Source: Oscillospiraceae bacterium
Lineage (GTDB): Bacteria; Bacillota; Clostridia; Oscillospirales; Oscillospiraceae
Length of the DNA: 64,000 nt
NCBI GenBank assembly: GCA_022846095.1
Contig: AP025583.1
Span: 744,001 to 808,000 of the forward strand
Reading direction: 5' to 3'
The notes beneath the pieces were generated by a model. The model saw only the letters and a list, made by a program, of their open reading frames with translations, made no database searches and had not been told where the DNA came from. A program made the position numbers and the translations under genes. Below, in pieces: positions 1 through 7,432 of the stretch. The stretch's first letter is position 1. Every line of letters begins with the position of its first letter.

Positions 1-1
1 G

Positions 2-982
2 GGGGGACTTGCAGGTGGACAGGTGGGAGATCATCTGGGGGTAGTGCTGCTCGCAGTAGCGGATCCAGCCGGGGGAGCAGGAGGTGATCATGGGCAGGGT
101 GCCGCCGTTTTTCAGGCGGTCCAAAAACTCGTTGCCCTCCTCCAGAATGGTGAAGTCGGCGGCGTTGTCCACGTCGAACACCTTGTCAAAGCCCAGGCGG
201 CGCAGGGCGGTGACCATCTGGCCCTCCACGTTGGAGCCGATGGGCATGCCGAAGCACTCCCCCAGGGTGACCCGCACGGCGGGGGCGGGGCCCACCACCA
301 CGTGCTTGCGGGGGTCGGCCAGGGCGGCGAGCACCCTGGCGGTGTCGTCCTTCTCGCTCAGGGCCCCGGTGGGGCAGGCCACGATGCACTGTCCGCAGGA
401 CACGCAGTCCACCTCGCTGAGATCCCGGTCGAAGGCACAGCCGATGTGGGTGGAGAAGCCCCGGTCGTTGCACCCGATGACCCCCACCTCCTGGGTCGTG
501 CGGCACACGGCGGTGCAGCGGCGGCAGAGCACGCACTTGGAGTTGTCCCGCACCAGGTGGGGGGCGGAGTCCTCGATGCGGGGGAGCAGCTCGTCGTTGG
601 CGTAGCGCACCGCGTCGATGTTGAACTCGGCGCACAGCTGCTGGAGCTCGCACAGGCCGTTGCGGGAGCAGGTGAGGCAGTCCATGCGGTGGTTGGACAA
701 AATCAGCTCCAGGGTGTGCCGCCGGGAGGCGCGCACCTTTTCGGTGTTGGTGTACACCTCCATGCCCTCGCTGACCGGGTAGACGCAGGAGGCCACCAGG
801 CTGCGCGCCCCCTTCACCTCCACCACGCAGATGCGGCAGGCGCCGATCTCGTTGACCCCCTTCAAAAAGCACAGGGAGGGGATGTTGTAGCCCGCCGAGC
901 GGGCGGCCTCCATCACCGTGACGCCCTCGGGCACGGTGACGGGGATGTCGTTGATCTTCAGGCTGACCATCTTGTGTTCCAT
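2..982 (-). CDS. hndD: [FeFe]-hydrogenase catalytic subunit, HndD/HydA type (3' end outside window)
   Basis: The N-terminal 327 residues of a multi-cluster iron hydrogenase are present; the rest lies beyond base 1. Read in order: a plant-type [2Fe-2S] domain (Cys motifs around residues 30-70), the His-ligated segment with HRMDCLTCSRNG, two [4Fe-4S] ferredoxin motifs (CVLCRRC and CVSCGQC), then the start of the H-cluster domain with the L1 motif TSCSPGW. This subunit makes or uses H2 in the cytoplasm, taking electrons through HndC and ferredoxin. The ATG at 982 is preceded by AGGGGG seven bases upstream; an ATG five codons later is an alternative. It follows hndC by 12 bp, so it is the last visible gene of the hydrogenase operon. 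The family is certain; NAD versus NADP use, and whether it bifurcates electrons, cannot be read from sequence. Confidence 0.95.
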   Translation of the reverse strand, partial: MEHKMVSLKINDIPVTVPEGVTVMEAARSAGYNIPSLCFLKGVNEIGACRICVVEVKGARSLVASCVYPVSEGMEVYTNTEKVRASRRHTLELILSNHRMDCLTCSRNGLCELQQLCAEFNIDAVRYANDELLPRIEDSAPHLVRDNSKCVLCRRCTAVCRTTQEVGVIGCNDRGFSTHIGCAFDRDLSEVDCVSCGQCIVACPTGALSEKDDTARVLAALADPRKHVVVGPAPAVRVTLGECFGMPIGSNVEGQMVTALRRLGFDKVFDVDNAADFTILEEGNEFLDRLKNGGTLPMITSCSPGWIRYCEQHYPQMISHLSTCKSP

Positions 983-994
983 CTCCTCGCCCCC

Positions 995-2797
995 TTACTG
1001 CTTGCTGATGGCGCCAAAGCGGCAGTGGTCCATACACGCGCCGCACTTGATGCATTTGGTCTGGTTGATGATGTGGGGGGCGCGCACCGCCCCGGCGATG
1101 GCCCCCGTGGGGCAGCCCCTGGCGCACAGGGTGCAGCCCTTGCACTTGGAGGGGTCCACGATGAACTGGATCAGGGCCTTGCACACCCCGGCGGGGCAGC
1201 GCTTCTCGATCACGTGGGCCTCGTACTCGTCCCGGAAGTGGTGCAGGGTGGAGAGCACCGGGTTGGGGGCGGTCTGCCCCAGGCCGCACAGGGCGCTGTT
1301 TTTGATGTGCTCGCACAGCTCCTCGATGGTGTCCAGATCCTCCGGCTCGCCGTTGCCCTCGGTGATCCGGGTGAGCAGGTCCAGCAGGCGCTTGGTGCCG
1401 ATGCGGCAGGGGGAGCACTTGCCGCAGGACTCGTCCACCACGAACTCCAGGAAGAATTTCGCGATGTCCACCATGCAGTTGTCCTCGTCCATGACGATGA
1501 GGCCCCCCGAGCCCATCATGGAGCCGATGGCGGCCAGGGACTCGTAGTCGATGGGGGTGTCGATGAGGCTGGCGGGGATACAGCCGCCGGAGGGGCCGCC
1601 GGTCTGGGCGGCCTTGAACTTCTTGCCCCCGGGCACGCCGCCGCCGATCTCCTCCACGATGGTGCGCAGGGTGGTGCCCATGGGGATCTCCACAAGGCCC
1701 GTGTTGGTGATCTTGCCGCCCAGGGCGAAGACCTTGGTGCCCTTGCTCTTCTCCGTGCCGATGGCGGCGAACGCCTCCCACCCGTGGGTGAGGATCCAGG
1801 TGATGTTGGCGTAGGTCTCCACGTTATTGAGCAGGGTGGGCCGCTGCCACAGGCCCTTGACGGCGGGGAAGGGGGGCCGGGTGCGGGGCTCGCCCCGGTG
1901 GCCCTCGATGGAGGTCATGAGGGCGGTCTCCTCGCCGCAGACGAAGGCCCCCGCGCCCAGGCGGAGCTCCAGGTCGAAGTCGAAGCCGGAGTCCAGAATA
2001 TTTTTGCCCAGCAGGCCGTACTCCCTGGCCTGGCCGATGGCCAGCTCCAGCCGCTTGACGGCGATGGGGTACTCGGCCCGCACGTAGATGTAGCCCTGCC
2101 CGGCCCCCACCGCGTAGCCCGCGATGGTCATGGCCTCGATGACCGAGAAGGGATCGCCCTCCAGCACCGAGCGGTCCATGAAGGCGCCGGGGTCGCCCTC
2201 GTCGGCGTTGCACGCCACGAACTTCACCCCGTCCTCGCTGCGGGCGTCGGCGGTGAACTGCCACTTCTGCCCGGTGGAGAAGCCCGCGCCGCCCCGGCCC
2301 CGCAGGCCGGAGCGCTTGACGTCGTCAATGACGGACTGGGGCGGGACGCCCTCGCTGAGGATCCGGCCCAGGGCCACGTAGCCGTCCGCGCCGATGTACT
2401 CGTCGATGGACTCCGGGTTGATGATGCCGCAGTTGCGCAGGGCGATGCGCCGCTGGTGCTTGTAGAAGCGGGTCTCGGTCAGGGAGGTGGCCGGGCCGGC
2501 CTCCGCCCCGTCCCGGTGGAGCAGGCGCTTGACGATGCGGCCCTTGACGATGTGCTCGGAGACGATCTCCTCCACGTCCTCGGCGGTGACGTGGGTGTAG
2601 CAGGCCCCCTCGGGATAGATGGTGACGATGGGCCCCATGGCGCACAGGCCGAAGCAGCCCGTGCGGACCACCCTGGCCTCCTTGTCCATGCCCTGGGCCA
2701 CAAGCTCCCGTTCAAAGGCCTCGATGACCTTGGGGCTGTCCGCCGAGGAGCAGCCCGTGCCGGTGCAGACCAGGATGTGCGTACGGATCATACTCAT
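995..2797 (-). CDS. hndC: NAD(P)H:ferredoxin hydrogenase flavoprotein subunit, HndC/HydB (NuoF-like)
   Basis: A 600-residue protein of the usual length for HydB/HndC. The N-terminal ~115 residues form a thioredoxin-like [2Fe-2S] domain (CTGTGC, later CFGLCAMGP). Next comes the NuoF core that binds FMN and NAD(P)H (glycine-rich GLRGRGGAGF near residue 170) with the CGKCSPCRIG [4Fe-4S] motif near 460. The C-terminal ~60 residues carry two ferredoxin [4Fe-4S] motifs (CKGCTLCARGCP and CIKCGACMDHC). It passes electrons between the pyridine nucleotide and the hydrogenase subunit. It starts 10 bp after hndB and ends 12 bp before hndD. The extra ferredoxin tail matches the bifurcating-type enzymes, an analogy from family knowledge. 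Confidence 0.96.
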   Translation of the reverse strand: MSMIRTHILVCTGTGCSSADSPKVIEAFERELVAQGMDKEARVVRTGCFGLCAMGPIVTIYPEGACYTHVTAEDVEEIVSEHIVKGRIVKRLLHRDGAEAGPATSLTETRFYKHQRRIALRNCGIINPESIDEYIGADGYVALGRILSEGVPPQSVIDDVKRSGLRGRGGAGFSTGQKWQFTADARSEDGVKFVACNADEGDPGAFMDRSVLEGDPFSVIEAMTIAGYAVGAGQGYIYVRAEYPIAVKRLELAIGQAREYGLLGKNILDSGFDFDLELRLGAGAFVCGEETALMTSIEGHRGEPRTRPPFPAVKGLWQRPTLLNNVETYANITWILTHGWEAFAAIGTEKSKGTKVFALGGKITNTGLVEIPMGTTLRTIVEEIGGGVPGGKKFKAAQTGGPSGGCIPASLIDTPIDYESLAAIGSMMGSGGLIVMDEDNCMVDIAKFFLEFVVDESCGKCSPCRIGTKRLLDLLTRITEGNGEPEDLDTIEELCEHIKNSALCGLGQTAPNPVLSTLHHFRDEYEAHVIEKRCPAGVCKALIQFIVDPSKCKGCTLCARGCPTGAIAGAVRAPHIINQTKCIKCGACMDHCRFGAISKQ

Positions 2798-2807
2798 AAG
2801 CGTCCCC

Positions 2808-3185
2808 CTATTCCGCCGCGCCGATGGTGTATTCCGCCACCACCCGGCCGTTGACCAGGTGCTCGCTCACCACGGCGGGGACTTTTTCCGGGGTCATCTT
2901 CACGTAGGTCACCTTTTCCTCGCCGGGGGCGTAGATCTCCACGATGGGCTCCAGCCGGCACACGCCGATGCAGCCCGTCTGGGTGACGGTGACGTTGCGC
3001 AAATTCCGCTTCTCCACTTCCTCCAAAAAGGCGGCCAGCACGGGGCGGGCCCCCGCCGCGATGCCGCAGGTGGCCATGCCCACCACCACGCGGATCTGGT
3101 CCCCGGCCGTGTCCCGCAGGTCCAGCTGCTTCTGCATCCGCTCCCGGATGGCCTGTAAATCTGCAAGGCTTTTCAACGCGTTCAT
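2808..3185 (-). CDS. hndB: HndB-like thioredoxin-fold [2Fe-2S] ferredoxin subunit
   Basis: A 125-residue protein with a thioredoxin-like [2Fe-2S] ferredoxin fold. The Cys ligands fall in GMATCGIAAG and TGCIGVCRLEP in the expected order (one Cys, then after ~35 residues CxxxC). It corresponds to HndB of the NADP-reducing hydrogenase and to the N-terminal domain of HndC, so the operon encodes this fold several times (hndA, hndB, hndC). The ATG overlaps the TGA of the upstream ATPase gene as ATGA, suggesting translational coupling. It probably shuttles electrons within the complex. Confidence 0.88.
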   Translation of the reverse strand: MNALKSLADLQAIRERMQKQLDLRDTAGDQIRVVVGMATCGIAAGARPVLAAFLEEVEKRNLRNVTVTQTGCIGVCRLEPIVEIYAPGEEKVTYVKMTPEKVPAVVSEHLVNGRVVAEYTIGAAE

Positions 3186-3754
3186 CCCCTATCTTCTTCG
3201 GCTCGGACATCCCCGTGTCCGGCAATCAGCAGTTCCTGTTCGCGCAGGTAGTCCCGGCACCAGAGCACGACCTCCGGCTCGGCCAGGCTGACCCCCTCCC
3301 CCAGGGCGCGGCGCACCTGGTTGGTGTCGAAGCGCAGGGCGCGGCCCTCCCGCCGGTGGAGGTAGGCCAGCTCCAGCTCCGGGGCGCCCTGGATGAGCAG
3401 CGAGAGGCTGTCCCCCATGTCCCCCAGGGGCGGGCAGTCGATGTGCCCCGCGCCGAAGCGGGCCGTCACCCGGGTGCCCGCGCCGGGGGCGCTCTCCAGC
3501 GCCAAGCCCCCGCCGGTGAGCTCCGCCGCCTCCTTCAGCAGGGGCAGGCCCAGGCCCACGGGGCGGGTAGACCGGGTGGTGGTGAAGGGGTCGGTGACGG
3601 CGGCGAGCAGCGCAGCGTCCATGCCGCAGCCGTCGTCCTCCACCGTAAAGACCGTCCAGGCCTCCCCCTCGTCCAGGGTGATGGTCAGGCGGGACGCCCC
3701 GGCGGCCAGGGAGTTCTGCGCGATGTCCAGGATGTAGAGGGAAAGGTCCTTCAT
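3182..3754 (-). CDS. HATPase-domain protein inside the hydrogenase operon
   Basis: About 190 residues with a histidine-kinase-type ATP-binding fold: N-box LDIAQNSLAAGA, G1 box VEDDGCGMD, and G2 region TRPVGLGLPLLKE. No phosphoacceptor His domain and no membrane segment are present. The 70-residue tail after the ATPase fold has no motif I recognise. Such stand-alone ATPases are common beside HydABC operons in Clostridia (family knowledge), where their role is unsettled. An open GTG begins at 3760, but the ATG at 3754 has GGTGA four bases upstream and is preferred. It lies between hndA and hndB and overlaps hndB by 4 bp. Confidence 0.85.
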   Translation of the reverse strand: MKDLSLYILDIAQNSLAAGASRLTITLDEGEAWTVFTVEDDGCGMDAALLAAVTDPFTTTRSTRPVGLGLPLLKEAAELTGGGLALESAPGAGTRVTARFGAGHIDCPPLGDMGDSLSLLIQGAPELELAYLHRREGRALRFDTNQVRRALGEGVSLAEPEVVLWCRDYLREQELLIAGHGDVRAEEDRG

Positions 3755-3756
3755 AG

Positions 3757-3876
3757 TCACCGCCGCACTTTCCGGTCACGCTCGGATTGGGCGCATGGCC
3801 GGGTCGCTAAGCCGCCATTGCGCGAAAAATGCCGTTGGGCTTCCGTGAGCCGCCCAACCTGTTTTTTCGTCTCCAT
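3757..3876 (-). CDS. possible 39-aa small ORF between hndA and the ATPase gene
   Basis: An ATG with GGAG ten bases upstream opens a 39-codon basic frame (starts METKKQVGRL) that closes at a TGA only two bases before the preferred ATG of the downstream ATPase gene. The placement fills an otherwise 155-bp non-coding gap in a tight operon and would allow translational coupling. There is no recognised family and the composition is Arg-rich, so it could equally be chance. Confidence 0.25.
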   Translation of the reverse strand: METKKQVGRLTEAQRHFSRNGGLATRPCAQSERDRKVRR

Positions 3877-3915
3877 GCCGTCTTAGCTCCCCTATGCGCC
3901 TATCCTCACGCTCCT

Positions 3916-4410
3916 TCATTTATACATATCCAATATCGGCCCGACCTGCTCGGGTGTGAGGCGCCCGTACACGTCGTTGCCCACCATCATCACCGGGGCC
4001 AGGCCGCAGGCTCCCACGCAGCGGCAGGAGTCCAGGGAGAACTTGCCGTCCGGCGTGATGGCGCCGGGGCTGATGCCCAGCTTCTTTTCCACCGCGTCCA
4101 GCACGGCGGCCGCCCCCTTGACGTAGCAGGCGGTGCCCAGGCAGACCGAAATCTGGTGCTTGCCCTTGGGGTTCAGGGAGAACTGGGCGTAGAACGAGGT
4201 CACGCCGTAGACCTCGGAGAGGGGGATCTCCAGGCCCTCGGCCACCATAATCTGCACCTCCTCCGGCAGGTATCCGAAGATCTCCTGCGCGGCCTGCAGC
4301 ACCGGCATCGTGGCGCCCGGCTGGCCCTTGTGGGCGGCGATGACCTCCCTGAGCCTGGCTTCCTGCTCCTGTGTGCCCCGGTAGGGCACCACGGTTTTGC
4401 AGTTCGGCAT
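3916..4410 (-). CDS. hndA: hydrogenase NuoE-like [2Fe-2S] subunit, HndA/HydC
   Basis: A 164-residue NuoE-like protein. An N-terminal helical region (LPEEVQIMVAEGLEIPLSEV) is followed by a thioredoxin-like [2Fe-2S] domain with ligands in CLGTACYVKG and CRCVGACGLAP. It forms the electron-transfer module with HndC. A longer frame opens upstream at 4521, but the ATG at 4410 has the strong RBS GGAAAGGA, and the upstream residues overlap the promoter, so the short form is chosen. First gene of the hydrogenase operon, about 57 bp downstream of the predicted transcription start. Confidence 0.95.
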   Translation of the reverse strand: MPNCKTVVPYRGTQEQEARLREVIAAHKGQPGATMPVLQAAQEIFGYLPEEVQIMVAEGLEIPLSEVYGVTSFYAQFSLNPKGKHQISVCLGTACYVKGAAAVLDAVEKKLGISPGAITPDGKFSLDSCRCVGACGLAPVMMVGNDVYGRLTPEQVGPILDMYK

Positions 4411-4474
4411 GTTGCGCGTCCTTCCTTTCCAAAGTATTTGAAATGCTGCGTCTGCAAATTGCTCTGTCCAGACC

Positions 4475-4503
4475 ATTATAACTTTGTACACTTTGCTTGT
4501 AAA
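4475..4503 (-). promoter_or_regulatory. promoter of the hydrogenase operon
   Basis: On the minus strand TTTACA and a perfect TATAAT are separated by 17 bp, 65 bp upstream of the hndA ATG. This is a near-consensus sigma-A promoter and separates the hydrogenase operon from the PHP-containing operon behind it. Confidence 0.85.
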
Positions 4504-4526
4504 AGGTTTCTGTAGGGGCAAAAGAA

Positions 4527-4556
4527 AAACCGCTTATTCTAAAAAATAAACGGTTT
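4527..4556 (-). terminator. intrinsic terminator after the PHP operon
   Basis: Reading the minus strand, a 12-bp stem with one G-U pair (AAACCG/CGGTTT outer arms) and a 6-nt loop is followed by TTTTTCTTTT. It sits between the PHP stop and the hndA promoter. Confidence 0.8.
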
Positions 4557-4566
4557 CTCTGGAATC

Positions 4567-5295
4567 TTAAAATAAAGAGGGGAAGGCGCCCGCGCGCAGG
4601 GCCTCCAGCACCGCCTCCGGGGTCCGCGCCCGGGCCTCCAGGGCGTGGGCGGCGTCGGCGATCTGCTCCAGGGCGTGGGCGTCCGACCCGGTGAGCAGGG
4701 GCACCCCGGCCAGGCCGGGGTGGCGGGCCCTCAGATCGGGGGGGCAGCGGCGGGAGACCTCCGCCAGGGGGAAGCCCATGTCCGGGTCCCAGGCCCCCAG
4801 CACCCCCAGCAGGGAAAAGGAGGGGCGGTCGATGTGGGCGGGGTAGGCCAGCCCCCCGAAGCGGGCGCACAGCCCGGCCGCCTCGTACACCCCCACGTCG
4901 GCCGCCCCGGCCAGCAGGGCGCTTTCCCGGCCCAGCACCCCGTCCCGGTCGTCCATGAGCACCTGATCCCCGTAGATGTCCGGGCGGTTGGGGATGGCGG
5001 GCAGGCGGGGGCGGACCCAGGCCGAAAAGGCCTGCGCCGCGTCCAGGGCGGGGAAGAGGCAGATCACGTGGATCTCCTCCCGGGTGCACAGCTCCATGCC
5101 CGGCAGGGCCGTCAGCCCCCGGCGCTGCGCCGCCGCCAGGAAGGAGGCGCAGTTGCCCGCCGTGTTGTGGTCGGTGAGGGCCACCGCGTCCAGCCCCGCC
5201 AGGGCGCACATGTTGGCCAGGTTGGCGGGGGTCATCTCCCCGTCCCCGCAAGGGGACAGACAGGAGTGGAGGTGCAGATCGAAATAGAGCTTCAA
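4567..5295 (-). CDS. PHP-domain metal-dependent phosphoesterase
   Basis: About 242 residues of the PHP superfamily (polymerase and histidinol phosphatase fold). Metal-binding motifs are visible as DLHLHSCLSPCGDGEMTP at the N-terminus, LTDHN near residue 45, GMELCTREEIHVI, AYPAHIDRP and GSDAH near the C-terminus. These proteins hydrolyse phosphoester bonds; the substrate is unknown. The start is probably the TTG at 5295, with GGAGG ten bases upstream. A longer ATG frame from 5334 would run into a hairpin-rich insert. It is the last gene of the sensor-like operon. A second, orphan copy of its N-terminal motif lies just upstream (5292-5501). Confidence 0.88.
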   Translation of the reverse strand: MKLYFDLHLHSCLSPCGDGEMTPANLANMCALAGLDAVALTDHNTAGNCASFLAAAQRRGLTALPGMELCTREEIHVICLFPALDAAQAFSAWVRPRLPAIPNRPDIYGDQVLMDDRDGVLGRESALLAGAADVGVYEAAGLCARFGGLAYPAHIDRPSFSLLGVLGAWDPDMGFPLAEVSRRCPPDLRARHPGLAGVPLLTGSDAHALEQIADAAHALEARARTPEAVLEALRAGAFPSLF

Positions 5296-5501
5296 ACCGC
5301 CGTCACCTCCATGGTTTCGTGTGGGGCCCCGCACGGCGGGGCGGCGAACGTGCGCCGTACAAGCGTTTTGCGCAGCAAAACCTTGCCGCAGGGCGGATTC
5401 ACTCCGCCCGAGGAAGTAAAATCAAAGGGGCCCCCACCCGGCCCGTACGGCCGGGTGGGGAACAGGCAGGAGTGGAGGTGCAGGTCATAGTATAATTTCA
5501 T
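5292..5501 (-). pseudogene. orphan PHP N-terminus interrupted by a hairpin-rich insert
   Basis: The ATG at 5501 overlaps the stop of the DRTGG gene (ATGA) and encodes MKLYYDLHLHSCL, almost the same as the start of the PHP gene downstream. After 13 residues the frame runs through a hairpin-rich insert and ends at a TGA overlapping the TTG start of the intact PHP gene. The likely history is an insertion or recombination that split the original gene start and left a duplicated N-terminal motif. A 69-aa peptide could still be made. Confidence 0.6.
5320..5466. repeat. hairpin-rich insert (MITE/REP-like) in the PHP gene start
   Basis: About 150 bp packed with short inverted repeats: an 11-bp CCCACCCGGCC/GGCCGGGTGGG hairpin, GGGCGGA/TCCGCCC, TTTTGC/GCAAAA and CCCCGC/GCGGGG. 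No coding signal is convincing. It is flanked on both sides by the sequence for DLHLHSCL. The density of palindromes suggests a mobile non-coding element. Confidence 0.5.
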
Positions 5502-5827
5502 TCCAGCAGGTCGGCCAGAGCGGCGGATAGGGCGAAGGTGGACAGCCCGCTGCCCAGCAGGTTGAGTCCCCGCTCCCTGGCCGCGGCCGCCAGGGAGTCG
5601 CTGGGGGCGACCCCCTCGGTGAGCACCACGCAGGCCACCCCGGCCAGCTCGGCCACGGCGGCCACGTTGCGGCTGGACATGATGGTCAGCCACACGCCGC
5701 CCTCCTCCGCCCGGGAGATGACCCAGCTCAGCAGATCCCCGGCGTAGCCGCCGGACACCTCCCGGTTGGGATCCCCCAGGTGGTAGGGGGTCAGGCCCAG
5801 GGCCCTGGCGCATTCACGCACCGTCAT
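5498..5827 (-). CDS. DRTGG-domain-like small protein (second copy)
   Basis: A 109-residue soluble protein with alternating beta/alpha character: a short N-terminal helix (TVRECARALGL), then GDLLSWVISRAEEGGVWLTI, VACVVLTEGVAPSD and LNLLGSGLSTFAL. This pattern matches the DRTGG family of small regulatory domains found with HydABC and HPr-kinase-like proteins; I assign it by pattern and by context. It overlaps the upstream lipoprotein stop (ATGA) and the downstream PHP-like ATG, so all are probably co-translated. A related protein starts the same operon (10277-10618). Confidence 0.72.
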   Translation of the reverse strand: MTVRECARALGLTPYHLGDPNREVSGGYAGDLLSWVISRAEEGGVWLTIMSSRNVAAVAELAGVACVVLTEGVAPSDSLAAAARERGLNLLGSGLSTFALSAALADLLE

Positions 5828-7419
5828 TCCAATTCCTCCTCGTCCAAATTCAGATAGGGCCAGCGGAAGGCCCAGCTCCCGTCGCCGCGGCGGTAGCCGC
5901 AGCCCCAGTCCTCCACAACGTAGGTCAGCTCATCCTGGGGATCGGCGTAGGGCTGGCCCCGGTAGGTCAGGGTGCTGGAGCCGTCCTTAAAGTTCACGCG
6001 GATAACCGGCTCGCCCACGCCGTCCCCGTAATCGCCGCCCTCCGGCGAGAGGAAGGAGATATAGCTGATGCCCCGCTCGTAACCCATGACGACGCCCCCG
6101 TCCAGGGTGGCCAGGGCGCGGCAGTCGGTGGCCTCGTCGTAGAGGTGGGCGTAGTTGCCCGCGGTCTCGACGACCGCCGTACAGGTCAGGCCCAGGTGGT
6201 AGACCGACCCGGCCCGGAAAAAGTCGGTGCCGTCCTCCGTGGGGCGGATCAGGCCCCCGTAGGTCGTGTACAGCGCCTCCCCGGCCGCGGGCTGCGCCAG
6301 GGGCGCGCCCTGGGCGTCGTAGGCCGCGATGACCCGCACAGTTCCGGTGCCCTCCATGGAAAGATGGTTGACATACCAGCGCGTGCCGCCGCCCTCAAAG
6401 GCCACGAGCTTCCCCTCCTCCACGGTGACCACGGCCGTTCCGCTGCGGTCGATGAGCACAGTCCTGCCGTCAGCGTCGGTGAGCCTGGCCAGGCCGCGCT
6501 GAAAGCCGCTGGGATACCACAAGTTGTACTCGCCGTCATAGACGATGGTGGGCGGGACGGCCCAGCTTCCCGTGCGGTCGATGTAGCCCCAAAGGCCGTC
6601 CGGGGTCAGGCGCGCGGGGGCCAGCCCGTCGGAGAATTCCCCCACGGCGTGGAAGGGCCCGGCGGGCAGCCTCTCCCCGGTGTCCGGATCATAGAGGTAC
6701 CCGTGGGCCAGGGCCAGCTCCCCCAGCCAGGAGAAATTACGGAACCAGGCGTCCGCCCCGCCCTGGGCGCGGAAGTACTCCCTGCCCTCGGGGGAGATCA
6801 TGACGCAGCCCTCCCCGTTCCGGAGCAGCAGATGGCGGGCGTCCAGGGGCCGGTACGCCTCGTACTCCATGGGGGTGCACCAGCGCCCGTCCAGCCCGGC
6901 GGCGGCATAGCGGGCGCCCGTGCCGTCGTTGGCGCAGAGAATCAGCAGGCGGGGGTAGTTGCCGTCCCAGATGGGCTCCCCGCTCCCCTCGTAGAAGCTG
7001 GGGACGAACACGTCGTCGTACACCGGGTCCACCACCACCTCGCCCCGGCTGGTCACCAGCCCGTAGCGGGACGTGTAATCGCCGTATAGGACCCACTGGC
7101 CGTCCTGACTGCCCAGGGGCAGGGTGCGCGTGGGGTAGCGCAGGCCCGCGAAGCTCAGCAGCTCCCCGTAGTCGGCGGCGGGGATCAGGTGGTCCGTCCA
7201 GCCCTCGTAGCGCCGGGTGTAGATGGGGGTGACCGCCTCATAGGGGGTGAGGCCCGACCAGTCGGTGCGCACGCTGACGGCGGGCTCCGGCGCGGGGCTG
7301 GGGGTGACGGCGGGGGTGGGCAGGGGCGTGGCGCTGGGGGAGGGGGCGGGCTCCGTCTTTTCCGGGCCGCACCCGGCCAGCAGGAGAAACACCAGGCACA
7401 GGCAGGCGAGCCGTTTCAC
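5824..7419 (-). CDS. WG-repeat lipoprotein
   Basis: A 531-residue secreted lipoprotein. The signal peptide ends in the lipobox LLAGC (Cys17) and is followed by a Pro/Ser/Thr-rich linker, so it should be anchored outside the membrane. The mature part contains WG-type repeats (DGLWGYIDRTGSWAVPP, DGRWCTPMEYEAY, ADGRTVLIDRSG), typical of ligand- or surface-binding beta structures of unknown function. The GTG at 7419 with GAGGGGG upstream is chosen because it gives a clean signal peptide; the longer ATG frame does not. It starts 13 bp after the PstS-like gene and overlaps the DRTGG gene by 4 bp. Confidence 0.85.
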   Translation of the reverse strand: MKRLACLCLVFLLLAGCGPEKTEPAPSPSATPLPTPAVTPSPAPEPAVSVRTDWSGLTPYEAVTPIYTRRYEGWTDHLIPAADYGELLSFAGLRYPTRTLPLGSQDGQWVLYGDYTSRYGLVTSRGEVVVDPVYDDVFVPSFYEGSGEPIWDGNYPRLLILCANDGTGARYAAAGLDGRWCTPMEYEAYRPLDARHLLLRNGEGCVMISPEGREYFRAQGGADAWFRNFSWLGELALAHGYLYDPDTGERLPAGPFHAVGEFSDGLAPARLTPDGLWGYIDRTGSWAVPPTIVYDGEYNLWYPSGFQRGLARLTDADGRTVLIDRSGTAVVTVEEGKLVAFEGGGTRWYVNHLSMEGTGTVRVIAAYDAQGAPLAQPAAGEALYTTYGGLIRPTEDGTDFFRAGSVYHLGLTCTAVVETAGNYAHLYDEATDCRALATLDGGVVMGYERGISYISFLSPEGGDYGDGVGEPVIRVNFKDGSSTLTYRGQPYADPQDELTYVVEDWGCGYRRGDGSWAFRWPYLNLDEEELE

Positions 7420-7432
7420 ATGCGCCGCCCCC

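Noticed and set aside
23-2854. Very long plus-strand ORF opposite the hydrogenase genes
   Set aside because: It is antisense to clear hndC/hndD coding sequence; high GC leaves few stops in opposite frames. The translation is low-complexity (A, G, H, V rich) with no family motif.
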